Assembly: GCF_042648365.1 (NCBI RefSeq) | Contig: NZ_JBHRXI010000049.1 | Span: 186,001 to 250,000, forward strand | Source: Lutimaribacter_A marinistellae | GTDB taxonomy: Bacteria; Pseudomonadota; Alphaproteobacteria; Rhodobacterales; Rhodobacteraceae | Reading direction: 5' to 3' | DNA length: 64,000 nucleotides | Part shown: piece by piece, positions 36,351 through 44,540 of the stretch | Layout of the letters: the number at the start of each line of letters is the position of its first letter | Numbering within the stretch: the first letter of the stretch is position 1 | The notes under the pieces: generated by a model | Database searches by the model: none | What the model was told of the DNA's origin: nothing | Seen by the model: the letters and a program-made list of their open reading frames with translations, nothing else | Program-made: the position numbers and the translations under genes

Positions 36351-38048
36351 CTAACCTGAAATGATTTCAAATCGGGTTACGTCCACCATTCCGCGATCGG
36401 TGATCTTCAATGCTGGAATGACTGGAAGCGCGAGGAAAGCTAGCTGAAGGAATGGTTCTTCGAGCGTGACGCCAAGGGATCGGGCTGCGTCGCGCAGCGT
36501 TTTCAACCTATCGCGGACCTCTTCGAATGGTGCAAGTGACATGAGACCGGCCACGGGCAGAGCGAGCTCGGCGATGACCTCACCATCACGGGATACGACG
36601 AACCCACCGTCGATTTCGGATAGCCGGTTGGCGGCCAACGCCATGTCGGCATAATCGATGCCGACACAGGCGATATTGTGATGGTCGTGGCAGACCGTGG
36701 ACGCGATGGCTCCACCGCCGATCCCGAAGCCGCGCACGAAACCCGTCGCGATGTTTCCGTTCTTGCCATGGCGTTCGATCACCGCGATACGGGCCAGATC
36801 ACGTTCGGGATCTGGCCTCTTGTCGCCATCCAAAACTTCGATGTCTTCTCGCAGATGCTCCGTTATGATTTTACCTTCGACGATTCCGATCACGTCGGTT
36901 TCCGGTCGGTTGGCGCGGGCACGAAAATTCTCTGATCGCAGGTGAGGAGCCTTGACGGAATGTAATCCAACAGGTGGAACGAACTGCCGCGCATCGAAGG
37001 CGGCGTGATCCACGCGGCGGCCCGCGCACCAGACAGCTTGGGCATCACAGGCTTGCAAGGAACCTATCGCGACGATGTCGGCGCGTTTGCCCGGCGCAAT
37101 CTGTCCACGATCCTTGAGGCCGAATGCTTCGGCCGCAGAGAGCGACGCGGCGCGATAAGCAGCGAGCGGAGAGCACCCCTTGGCAATCAGCATCGAGATC
37201 ATGTAATCGAGATGTCCGTACTCATCGATATCGAGCGGATTTCGGTCGTCCGTACATAGGCACATATAGGCCGATGTCACATCGCTCAGAACCGGGGCGA
37301 GGGCGTCCAGATCCTTGGAAACTGATCCCTCGCGAATAAGTACGCGCATGCCTTTCTGCAGTTTTTCAATTGCTTCCTCAGCGGTTGTCGCCTCATGCTC
37401 TGTGCGGACTCCTGCAGCGACATATGCGTTCAGGTCACGGCCAGACAATTGCGGGCAATGACCATCAATGTGACCGCCCTGAAACAGAGAGAGTTTTTCG
37501 AGGCAAGCGGGATCGCGGTTAATCACACCGGGATAATTCATGAATTCGGCCAACCCGATTCCAGAGGCATGGCCCATGAGAGATGTCAGATCTCCGGCGG
37601 TGATTTCGGCCCCTGCGGTTTCCATATGGGTCGAAGGCACACAGGAAGACAGTTGCACCCGGATATCCATCAGCGTGTGCCGACTTGCCTCTTGGAAATA
37701 GCGAATGCCGTCCACGCCGATTACGTTTGCAATTTCATGTGGGTCGCAGATGGCGGTTGTGATGCCGCGCGGCGTTACGCATCGATCGAATTCAAACGGT
37801 GTCACCAGAGAGCTTTCGATATGCAGATGCGTATCGATGAAACCCGGTACAAGGATTAGACCGCTGACGTCTTCGATCTGTACCGCTTCGTATTCTGCGC
37901 CAATTCCTACGATCAAGCCGTCGTAGATCGCAACGTCTCCATCGATCCGGGCGCCGGTGACAACATCAAAGACGGTTCCGCCGCGCAGGACAAGGTCCGC
38001 CGGCTGATCGCCGCGCCCCGCCGAGATCCGGTCAGCCAGTTCCGCCAT
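36351..38048 (-). CDS. ade: Adenine deaminase
   Basis: 565 residues of the amidohydrolase superfamily. The metal site is PGFIDTHLHIESSLVTPFEF, and AICDPHEIANVIG and GHIDGHCPQLSG carry further metal and substrate histidines. CTDDRNPLDI provides the catalytic aspartate, and the C-terminal domain has TVCHDHHNIACVG. It converts adenine to hypoxanthine in purine salvage. The gene stands alone; a GTGAC-N6-GTCAC palindrome lies 31 bases upstream. Confidence 0.94.
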   Translation of the reverse strand: MAELADRISAGRGDQPADLVLRGGTVFDVVTGARIDGDVAIYDGLIVGIGAEYEAVQIEDVSGLILVPGFIDTHLHIESSLVTPFEFDRCVTPRGITTAICDPHEIANVIGVDGIRYFQEASRHTLMDIRVQLSSCVPSTHMETAGAEITAGDLTSLMGHASGIGLAEFMNYPGVINRDPACLEKLSLFQGGHIDGHCPQLSGRDLNAYVAAGVRTEHEATTAEEAIEKLQKGMRVLIREGSVSKDLDALAPVLSDVTSAYMCLCTDDRNPLDIDEYGHLDYMISMLIAKGCSPLAAYRAASLSAAEAFGLKDRGQIAPGKRADIVAIGSLQACDAQAVWCAGRRVDHAAFDARQFVPPVGLHSVKAPHLRSENFRARANRPETDVIGIVEGKIITEHLREDIEVLDGDKRPDPERDLARIAVIERHGKNGNIATGFVRGFGIGGGAIASTVCHDHHNIACVGIDYADMALAANRLSEIDGGFVVSRDGEVIAELALPVAGLMSLAPFEEVRDRLKTLRDAARSLGVTLEEPFLQLAFLALPVIPALKITDRGMVDVTRFEIISG

Positions 38049-38078
38049 GGCACGTCCTCCGCCAGTGTTGTTCTTGGG

Positions 38079-38094
38079 TGTGACGCGACTGTCA
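38079..38094 (-). promoter_or_regulatory. Palindrome upstream of ade
   Basis: GTGAC-GCGACT-GTCAC is a perfect 5-bp-arm palindrome centred about 38 bases before the ade start codon. The position fits an operator; the regulator is unknown. Confidence 0.4.
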
Positions 38095-38145
38095 CCGATC
38101 CTTGCGGCAACGTCCAGATGATCATGTGGCAGTGAGAAACGAAAA

Positions 38146-38175
38146 ACCCCCGGGCAGTGGGAACTGCGCGAGGGT
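38146..38175 (-). terminator. Terminator of the DUF882 gene
   Basis: On the minus strand a two-part stem, ACCCTCG...CGGGGGT enclosing GCAGT-TCCC-ACTGC, runs directly into TTTTTC (plus 38141-38145). It starts about 40 bases after the DUF882 stop codon. Confidence 0.85.
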
Positions 38176-38215
38176 CTTTCGATAGGTGAACCGTGAGTGC
38201 GTCTTCAGTCCAGGA

Positions 38216-38785
38216 TCAGCCGCCCCAAGAGCGTACTGCGCCACAATCCATGTGAACGAAGTTAGACCGCGAGTAGCGTCCGACCCCGCCGGCACGGCAT
38301 GACATGGCAGCCTTGGCTACTTGGCTGACCGAGCGCGAAGATACGCGAACGTCGGCTGCTTGGCCTTTGAGATGCAGAGAGTTTTTTGCTACGCCACGTG
38401 AACGCGAACGAAGCATCGCGTTGGTCTTGGGGCTTCTGTAGCCGGAAAGCAGCATGTAGGGCTCGTTCACGTCGAGCAGGCCATGTGCCGCTGTCAGGAT
38501 GTCGATTGTGCGGAGATCAATGGCCTTCACGTCATCGGTGCGCCAGTCGCGCATGAAATTGTTGATCTCGGTCACAGCGTCCTTGATGTAGTCGCCGTCG
38601 ATCCAGTAGATCATATCGATCCGTTCGCCGGTCCGTCCCGAATACATCTTGAGGCGCCGAATGTCGCCGCCTCCGCGAAGGAACCCGGCTGCGTTCGAGT
38701 ATGTTGGCGCCGCTGCCACAGCGGTTGCCGCGAAGGCACCAAGGAGTGCCCGGCGGGTGATACCCGCAGATTTCAACTGTTCCAT
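38216..38785 (-). CDS. DUF882 (YcbK/peptidase M15-like) protein with Tat signal
   Basis: 189 residues from the ATG at 38783-38785 (complement). The twin-arginine leader ITRRALLGAFAATAVAAAP predicts Tat export. The mature part is DUF882: LRTIDILTAAHGLL, LLSGYRSPKTNAMLRS, NSLHLKGQAADVR, and NFVHMDCGAVRSWGG at the end. These hold the SxHxxGxAxD and HxD-type zinc residues of D-Ala-D-Ala-carboxypeptidase-like folds. A role in peptidoglycan remodelling is likely, next to a divergent L,D-transpeptidase. Confidence 0.87.
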   Translation of the reverse strand: MEQLKSAGITRRALLGAFAATAVAAAPTYSNAAGFLRGGGDIRRLKMYSGRTGERIDMIYWIDGDYIKDAVTEINNFMRDWRTDDVKAIDLRTIDILTAAHGLLDVNEPYMLLSGYRSPKTNAMLRSRSRGVAKNSLHLKGQAADVRVSSRSVSQVAKAAMSCRAGGVGRYSRSNFVHMDCGAVRSWGG

Positions 38786-39144
38786 AGAGTTCGTAGTCCC
38801 GTACGTATTCCTGCCATGGCACGATGTTACGTGCCCTTTATTAACATCCATCCCCAGATGCAGACGGTATGGCATAGCGGGTTTTGCGAACCAAGCTTTA
38901 GTTCCTAGGGTATTTGTCTAGGGGGAAATTTCGGCGAAAACTTGCGCAAATGCCAAAAAGCTGCGCAGGAACCCGCAAGCAGTTTGTTTGCTCTTCAGTC
39001 GATTTTGAACGGGCGATGCAGCGCGGCATCAGGTTGCGCGTTTCTGGCCTTCTCATGACAATGTGAATGGACCCGGCTGAAACCTCGAATGATGATCGTG
39101 AGTTAGGTTAAATGCATCCGCCCAACACGTTCCAAGGTTTGTTC
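38786..39144. other. Divergent intergenic region, 359 bases
   Basis: It lies between the divergent DUF882 and L,D-transpeptidase genes and must hold both promoters. I see no RNA gene, no exact CtrA-type box and no clear sigma-70 pair. In-frame extensions of both genes into it lack signal-peptide sense. Confidence 0.5.
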
Positions 39145-40752
39145 ATGAAGCTCTTTCTCAAGCGGGCCAACGCCCTCGCCCTGTCATCCTGCCTCTTGGC
39201 TCTTTCGCTAGGCGTCGCTGGCGCCCCGGCCTCGGCACAGGTGACTGCCTTCAAGCAAGCCGTGGCAGAATCGGCTTCCGTCGACGATGCGATTGCCACT
39301 TTCTACCGTCAGACAGGCTATGCGCCGTTGTGGACCGGTGAGGACGACGTGCATCGCGCAAGGCGCGCTGCATTGTTCGAGGCGTTGGAAACGGCAGGAC
39401 TTCAGGGCCTTCCGGCGGGGCGCTACCCGGTGGATCGCCTACTTGCGGAAATGCGCGATGCGCGCACGGTGCGCGACCTGGGCCTTGTCGAAGCCATGCT
39501 CAGCCGCGCCTTCGTTGAATATGCAACTGATTTGCGCTCGGGTGTATTGGTACCTGCAAGGGTAGACGGCGGCCTCAAGCGCGAGGTCGATCGTCCAGAT
39601 GCCGCGCGTCTGCTTGCCGAATTCTCAAAGGCCGAGCCCATACAGTATTTGCGCGCGCTGGCTCCGGCTTCTATGCAATATCGCGCGTTGTTGAAGGAAA
39701 AGATGCGGCTTGAAGGCCAGATCGCACAAGGCGGTTGGGGCGCGCGGGTCCCGGTGGAGAAATTGGAGCCGGGTAACTCGGGGCCTGCCGTGGTTGCATT
39801 GCGCGATCGCCTCATCGCGATGGGGTTTCTTCCACGCAGCTCGGTTGCACGCTACGATGATGACTTGCGCCGCGCGGTGCTTTCATTCCAAGCAGCAAAC
39901 GGTCTGGAAACCGACGGCGTGGCTGGACCGTCAACGATAACGGCCGTCAATATTGGCCCGGAAGAGCGGCTGAAGTCGGTTCTGGTCGCGCTCGAACGTG
40001 AACGCTGGCTGCCGCGCGAACGCGGAGAGCGGCATATCCTTGTCAACCAGACCGATTTCTCAGCACGAATCGTCGATCATGGGCAAGTCACCTTTCAGAC
40101 CCGTGCGGTGATCGGCAAGAACACCGAGGACCGCCGCAGCCCCGAGTTCTCGGACGTTATGGAGCATATGGTTATCAACCCGAGCTGGTATGTACCGCGT
40201 TCGATCGTCACCAAGGAATACCTTCCCAAATTGCGCCGCAATCCACGCGCGGTGGGACATCTCGAAATCACGGACAGTCGTGGGCGTCGCGTCAGCCGTA
40301 ACCACAACTTCTCGCGTTATTCGGCCCGCAGTTTCCCTTTCGCGATGCGCCAGCCTCCGGGAAAGAACAACGCGCTTGGCCTCGTGAAATTCATGTTCCC
40401 GAACCAGTACAACATTTACCTCCATGATACGCCGCAGAAGCATCTGTTTGCTCACGACGTCCGCGCTTATTCGCATGGCTGCATTCGCTTGGCGGAGCCT
40501 TTCGAATTCGCCTATGCGCTTCTTGCCCGGCAGGAAGAGGACCCAAAAGCGTTTTTTCACCGGGTGTTGGATAGCGGTCGTGAAACACGGGTCAATCTCG
40601 AGCAACCGGTTCCGGTACACCTGATTTATCGCACTGCCTGGATTGGTGAGCGGGGGCAGGCCGAGTATCGCCGCGACGTATACGAGCGTGACGCCAAAAT
40701 CTGGGAGGCGCTGAGCGCCGCGGGGGTGACTCTTCCAGCGGTTCGGATGTAA
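39145..40752 (+). CDS. L,D-transpeptidase (YcbB/LdtD-like)
   Basis: 535 residues from ATG 39145, chosen because it begins a classic signal peptide (LALSSCLLALSLGVAGAPASA) and has AAGG upstream; ATG 39112 is an alternative. A large N-terminal scaffold region follows, then a peptidoglycan-binding repeat (VVALRDRLIAMGFLP, AVLSFQAANGLETDGVAGPST). The YkuD domain has the catalytic motif RAYSHGCIRL (Cys446) and the lid HDTPQKHLF. It makes 3-3 crosslinks in periplasmic peptidoglycan or attaches proteins to it. Confidence 0.93.
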   Translation: MKLFLKRANALALSSCLLALSLGVAGAPASAQVTAFKQAVAESASVDDAIATFYRQTGYAPLWTGEDDVHRARRAALFEALETAGLQGLPAGRYPVDRLLAEMRDARTVRDLGLVEAMLSRAFVEYATDLRSGVLVPARVDGGLKREVDRPDAARLLAEFSKAEPIQYLRALAPASMQYRALLKEKMRLEGQIAQGGWGARVPVEKLEPGNSGPAVVALRDRLIAMGFLPRSSVARYDDDLRRAVLSFQAANGLETDGVAGPSTITAVNIGPEERLKSVLVALERERWLPRERGERHILVNQTDFSARIVDHGQVTFQTRAVIGKNTEDRRSPEFSDVMEHMVINPSWYVPRSIVTKEYLPKLRRNPRAVGHLEITDSRGRRVSRNHNFSRYSARSFPFAMRQPPGKNNALGLVKFMFPNQYNIYLHDTPQKHLFAHDVRAYSHGCIRLAEPFEFAYALLARQEEDPKAFFHRVLDSGRETRVNLEQPVPVHLIYRTAWIGERGQAEYRRDVYERDAKIWEALSAAGVTLPAVRM

Positions 40753-40787
40753 GGACCGGGGCAAGCAACCCCTTAGCGGAGGGCCCC

Positions 40788-41879
40788 ATGCAAATCACGA
40801 TCCAGGAATTGGCCCACGCGATAGATGCCGAGGCCGCAGGTGACCTTGCGCTGACTATCTCGGGCGCGGCGGAGCCGGCAGATGCGAGCCCTTCCGAAAT
40901 AGCCTTGGCCATGTCGCCCAAATATGCGGATGCCCTTGGTCGGGGTCAGGCGCGTGCCGCGATCCTTTGGCCCGGCGCGGAATGGCAAGAGCTAGGCCTT
41001 GACGCAGTAATCTTTGCGCCTCGTCCGCGCATGGCCATGGCTGGTTTGACGGCGCTCATGGATCGCGGTCAGGGCGTAGAGCCTGGTATCCATCCGTCTG
41101 CCGTTGTCGATCCAACCGCCGTCATCGACGAAGGGTGTGCTATCGGCCCGCTCGCCGTGATCGGTGCGCGAGCCCGGATCGGGGCAGGGGCTGTCATCGG
41201 TCCGCATGTGACGATCGGGATGGATGCGGAACTGGGAGAGGGTGCCGTACTCCGCGAGATGGTCAGCATCGGGGCACGTGTTCGCGTCGGCAAACGGTTC
41301 GTGGCCCAGCCTGGCGCGCGGATCGGCGCCGACGGGTTCAGTTTTGTCACGCCCGAGGTTTCAGGCGTCGAGAATGTACGAAAGACCATGGGCGACCAGG
41401 CGGATGCAAGGGCTCAAAGCTGGCTGCGAATCCATTCCATAGGCGCGGTTGAAATCGGTGACGATGTCGAGGTTGGTGCAAACTCGACTATCGACAATGG
41501 CACGATCCGCAACACCGTCATCGGCGATGGCTGTAAGCTCGACAACCTGGTTCACATTGGCCACAACGTACGCGCCGGGCGCGATTGCCTGTTCTGTGGT
41601 TTATGCGGCGTCTCCGGGTCTGTCGAGATTGGCAACAACGTGGTTCTCGGCGGGCAGGTGGGCGTAGTCGACAACATATTCATTGGTGATGGCGTGATCG
41701 CGGCTGGCGGCACCAAGATCCTGTCGAACGTCCCCAAGGGGAGGGTTGTGATGGGGTATCCGGCCGTGAAAATGGAAAACCACACAGAGATCTACAAGGC
41801 ACAGCGCCGCCTGCCGCGTCTTGCTCGTGACATAGAAGCGCTCAAAAAGGCAGTTTTCAAATCCGGGTCGAGCGATTAA
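40788..41879 (+). CDS. lpxD: UDP-3-O-acylglucosamine N-acyltransferase LpxD
   Basis: 363 residues. An N-terminal uridine-binding domain is followed by a left-handed beta-helix of hexapeptide repeats (AVIDEGCAIGPLAVIGARARIG). The catalytic histidine is in DNLVHIGHNVRAG, and a helical C-terminal end follows. It adds the N-linked 3-hydroxyacyl chain in lipid A synthesis. Here lpxD is not with lpxA/fabZ/bamA; it heads a cluster with an ACP and a ketosynthase. Confidence 0.96.
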   Translation: MQITIQELAHAIDAEAAGDLALTISGAAEPADASPSEIALAMSPKYADALGRGQARAAILWPGAEWQELGLDAVIFAPRPRMAMAGLTALMDRGQGVEPGIHPSAVVDPTAVIDEGCAIGPLAVIGARARIGAGAVIGPHVTIGMDAELGEGAVLREMVSIGARVRVGKRFVAQPGARIGADGFSFVTPEVSGVENVRKTMGDQADARAQSWLRIHSIGAVEIGDDVEVGANSTIDNGTIRNTVIGDGCKLDNLVHIGHNVRAGRDCLFCGLCGVSGSVEIGNNVVLGGQVGVVDNIFIGDGVIAAGGTKILSNVPKGRVVMGYPAVKMENHTEIYKAQRRLPRLARDIEALKKAVFKSGSSD

Positions 41880-41911
41880 ATCACCGACAGATCAGGAAGT
41901 GGGAATAACAA

Positions 41912-42172
41912 ATGAGCATCAGCGATCGCGTCATCGCAATCATTGCGGAGCAGGCCGTCCTTGAACCGACGGACGTAACGCGCGAAAGCACGCTTGAGGA
42001 TTTGGGCATCGATAGCCTTGGGTTGGTGGAGAGCATCTTTGCCATCGAAGAGGAGTTCGACATTTCCATTCCCTTCAATGCCAATGAGCCGACAGCCAGC
42101 GATTTTGATATCTCGACCGTGGGCGCGATTATCGATGGAATCGAACGGCTTGTCTCGGAACAGCAGGGCTGA
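41912..42172 (+). CDS. Acyl carrier protein, specialised type
   Basis: 86 residues. The phosphopantetheine serine is Ser35 in LGIDSLGLVESIFAIEEEF. It differs from the housekeeping AcpP (DSLDTVELVMALEEEF) and resembles the dedicated ACPs such as AcpXL. It lies 32 bases after lpxD and 9 bases before a ketosynthase, so it likely carries a special hydroxyacyl chain for lipid A or a related lipid. Confidence 0.9.
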   Translation: MSISDRVIAIIAEQAVLEPTDVTRESTLEDLGIDSLGLVESIFAIEEEFDISIPFNANEPTASDFDISTVGAIIDGIERLVSEQQG

Positions 42173-42181
42173 TCCAGGCAG

Positions 42182-43390
42182 ATGAAAAGGGTCGTCATCA
42201 CTGGAGCGGGAACGATCAACGCTCTTGGTCACTCAGTTCCCGACACACTTGAAGCGATGCGTGAAGGGCGTTGCGGAATTGCCGAGCTGGATTTCCGAGA
42301 TGTCGACCGCCTCGCCATCAGGATTGGCGGGCAGGTCCGAGGGTTCGAGGCCGAAGGCCGCTTCAACCGGCAGCAGATGACTCTCTATGATCGATTTACC
42401 CAGTTCACGCTTACAGCGGCCAAAGAAGCGATCGAGCAATCGGGCATCGAGTTTCACGGTGATACGGCAGCGCGATCAGGTGTCGTGCTGGGAACAGCGG
42501 GCGGTGGTGTATCGACATGGGACGACAATTACCGTGCTGTTTACGAGGAAGGTAAGAACCGCGTTCATCCCTTCGTCGTTCCCAAACTGATGAACAACGC
42601 GGCCGCGAGCCACGTGTCGATGGAATACAACCTCAAGGGTCCGAGCTTTACCGTCTCTACCGCCTGCGCATCGTCAAATCATGCAATGGCCCTGGCGTTT
42701 CAAATGGTGCGCTCGGGCGCGGCCCCGGCAATGCTGACGGGCGGGTCGGAATCGATGCTGTGCTTTGGCGGGGTCAAAGCGTGGGAAGGTCTGCGCGTGA
42801 TGTCCAAGGACGCATGCCGACCCTTCAGTGCAAATCGCAACGGCATGGTTCAGGGCGAAGGCGCCGGTGTTTTCGTCTTTGAAGAATACGAGCACGCCAA
42901 GGCGCGTGGGGCGGACATCCTGTGCGAGGTCGTGGGATATGCGATGTCCTCGGACGCGGCCGATATCGTCATGCCCTCAAAGCAGGGTGCGTCGCGGGCC
43001 ATGGCCGGGGCATTGGCCGATGGCGGTATCGACGCGGGGAAGGTCGGCTATATCAATGCCCACGGCACGGGTACGGCGGCCAATGACAAAACCGAATGCG
43101 CCGCCGTTGCGGATGTATTCGGCCCTCACGCAGACAATCTTCTGATCTCGTCCACAAAATCCATGCATGGCCACTTGATAGGTGGAACCGGAGCGGTCGA
43201 ACTTCTGGCCTGCATAATGGCTGTACGCGATGGTGTTGTCGCGCCTACCATTGGTTATGAAGAAACCGATCCTGAATGTGCACTGGATGTCGTGCCGAAC
43301 GAGGCACGTGAAGTACCGGTTGAGTACGCACTGTCCAATGCATTTGCATTTGGCGGATTGAACGCTGTTCTTGCGGTCAAACGCATCTGA
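42182..43390 (+). CDS. Beta-ketoacyl-ACP synthase (KAS II/FabF-like)
   Basis: 402 residues of the thiolase fold. The active-site triad is Cys162 (VSTACASSNHAMAL), His294 (INAHGTGTAANDKTE) and His331 (KSMHGHLIGGTGAVELL). It condenses malonyl-ACP with an acyl primer. The immediate ACP neighbour suggests that it elongates chains on that ACP, as fabFXL-type enzymes do with AcpXL in rhizobia. The gene is followed by a hairpin terminator. Confidence 0.93.
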   Translation: MKRVVITGAGTINALGHSVPDTLEAMREGRCGIAELDFRDVDRLAIRIGGQVRGFEAEGRFNRQQMTLYDRFTQFTLTAAKEAIEQSGIEFHGDTAARSGVVLGTAGGGVSTWDDNYRAVYEEGKNRVHPFVVPKLMNNAAASHVSMEYNLKGPSFTVSTACASSNHAMALAFQMVRSGAAPAMLTGGSESMLCFGGVKAWEGLRVMSKDACRPFSANRNGMVQGEGAGVFVFEEYEHAKARGADILCEVVGYAMSSDAADIVMPSKQGASRAMAGALADGGIDAGKVGYINAHGTGTAANDKTECAAVADVFGPHADNLLISSTKSMHGHLIGGTGAVELLACIMAVRDGVVAPTIGYEETDPECALDVVPNEAREVPVEYALSNAFAFGGLNAVLAVKRI

Positions 43391-43406
43391 TAGATACAGA
43401 CGAAAC

Positions 43407-43431
43407 CGGCCGCCCTTTTCCGAGGCGGCCG
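43407..43431 (+). terminator. Bidirectional hairpin between the ketosynthase and IalB-family genes
   Basis: An 8-bp perfect stem, CGGCCGCC/GGCGGCCG, with a 9-base loop lies between two convergent genes. T-runs are poor on both sides. Confidence 0.55.
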
Positions 43432-43453
43432 TACTGCGTGTGATAAATTTTGC

Positions 43454-44098
43454 TTAGTTTGCAACAACATCCACGACGTCGTAGCCTGCGGTGAAACCTG
43501 TCAGGGACAGTGTCATGGTAACTTTCTGATCCGGCGCCGGTGCCGGCACGAGGGTCAAGGTCGCCTCGGCACCGCGCTTCATGGCGTTGATGTCGGCCTC
43601 GGTCAGGCCGATCTGCGCGACGCAGCCGATCGGGTTGCAGAACGAGTAATTGTACCGCTTGCCCGGGCCACCATCGATCGACATCGTCAACTGCGCGGGG
43701 AGCAGGGTTTCGAGTGGAACGATGATCGTAGCGCCAGCCACAGCTACCTGACCCTCTTCGAGCCGGAACAGGGACATTTCGGCCATCGGGTTGCCATTGC
43801 TGTCTGCCATGATCTGGAGAAGCGAGCAGGGGTCTTGTTCTGCCTCGGTCTTGATACAGGCTAGATCCCAGTCGCCGAATTTCTCTTTCGAGTAGCGTTC
43901 GCCAAGTTGCGGACCTTCAGGCGTGCCGAGGTCCAAAAGCTCGTCCGCCGTTTTTGCAGGGGCTTGCTCGGTAGTGCTTTCCTGCGTCTGGCTCTCTTCG
44001 GTCTGTGCCTGCTCGGTGTTTGTGGTCTCTTGCGCCAGCAATGGCTGGGTCGCGGCCAGAAGCGCGATAGTGCAGAGAGGGGTCAGGGTCTTGAACAT
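43454..44098 (-). CDS. Invasion-associated locus B (IalB)-family periplasmic protein
   Basis: 214 residues. A signal peptide (CTIALLAATQPLLAQ) is followed by a low-complexity Gln/Glu/Thr stretch (QAQTEESQTQESTTEQ) and the IalB domain. That domain contains KFGDWDLACIKTEAEQDPCSL and YNYSFCNPIGCVAQIGL, giving two likely disulfides. IalB relatives are widespread in alphaproteobacteria; only the Bartonella protein has a known link with invasion, so no virulence role is implied. AGAGGC precedes the chosen ATG. Confidence 0.87.
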   Translation of the reverse strand: MFKTLTPLCTIALLAATQPLLAQETTNTEQAQTEESQTQESTTEQAPAKTADELLDLGTPEGPQLGERYSKEKFGDWDLACIKTEAEQDPCSLLQIMADSNGNPMAEMSLFRLEEGQVAVAGATIIVPLETLLPAQLTMSIDGGPGKRYNYSFCNPIGCVAQIGLTEADINAMKRGAEATLTLVPAPAPDQKVTMTLSLTGFTAGYDVVDVVAN

Positions 44099-44223
44099 TG
44101 ATGCCTCTTCGATCCCGTGTGAATTCGCAATTGCTCTAGCACGCAGCGCACGCCCTGTCAGGGTCATTTGCCGGACAGCGGCAAAAAGTGACCGAACCTC
44201 GGGTGACCTCGTGTAGCCGCTTC

Positions 44224-44298
44224 AAAAGAAAAAGGGAGCCGGTTCTCGGCTCCCTTTTACGAATGTGTCTCCCCGTCGGACTGGCCGACTTAGTTATT
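44224..44298 (-). ncRNA. Candidate small RNA (orphan promoter and terminator)
   Basis: On the minus strand TTGACC (complement of 44328-44333), 17 bases and TAACGT (44305-44310) form a near-consensus promoter. The predicted RNA of about 75 bases would start near 44298. It has a short hairpin, GTCGG-CCAGT-CCGAC, a single-stranded GGGGAGACAC stretch, and a strong terminator ending about 44224. There is no reading frame of note. The flanking protein genes do not need either signal. Confidence 0.5.
44230..44258 (-). terminator. Terminator of the candidate small RNA
   Basis: An 11-bp stem, AAAAGGGAGCC/GGCTCCCTTTT, with a 7-base loop. On the minus strand it is followed by TCTTTTG after the T-rich stem end. 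The stem ends are T-rich on both strands, so it could act both ways. Confidence 0.8.
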
Positions 44299-44389
44299 GG
44301 CAGAACGTTACGCAAGGGCGTGGCATCGGTCAACAGCCAAGACACAAAATTTGCGACCATTATCGGGGCGCTATGCGCATAACCCCATG

Positions 44390-44415
44390 AAAAAAGCCGT
44401 GCCCAGAGGCACGGC
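44390..44415 (-). terminator. Second minus-strand terminator without an obvious gene
   Basis: On the minus strand GCCGTGCC-TCTG-GGCACGGC is followed by TTTTTT. No minus-strand gene lies upstream, because the next gene (44541) is on the plus strand. About 7 bases before the stem the minus strand reads GAACTTCCTCCCTGTC, an anti-Shine-Dalgarno-like CCTCC motif seen in some alphaproteobacterial sRNAs. I found no good promoter for it. Confidence 0.6.
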
Positions 44416-44540
44416 CAGTCTGACAGGGAGGAAGTTCATCCCCGGAACGGCACCTTCGCACCGGGAACGTTTCGACTATCGCAGCCAAAGGTTAAGTTTG
44501 TATGCTCCGCTCGGAACGTTCAAATTCGAGGCGTAAGGTA

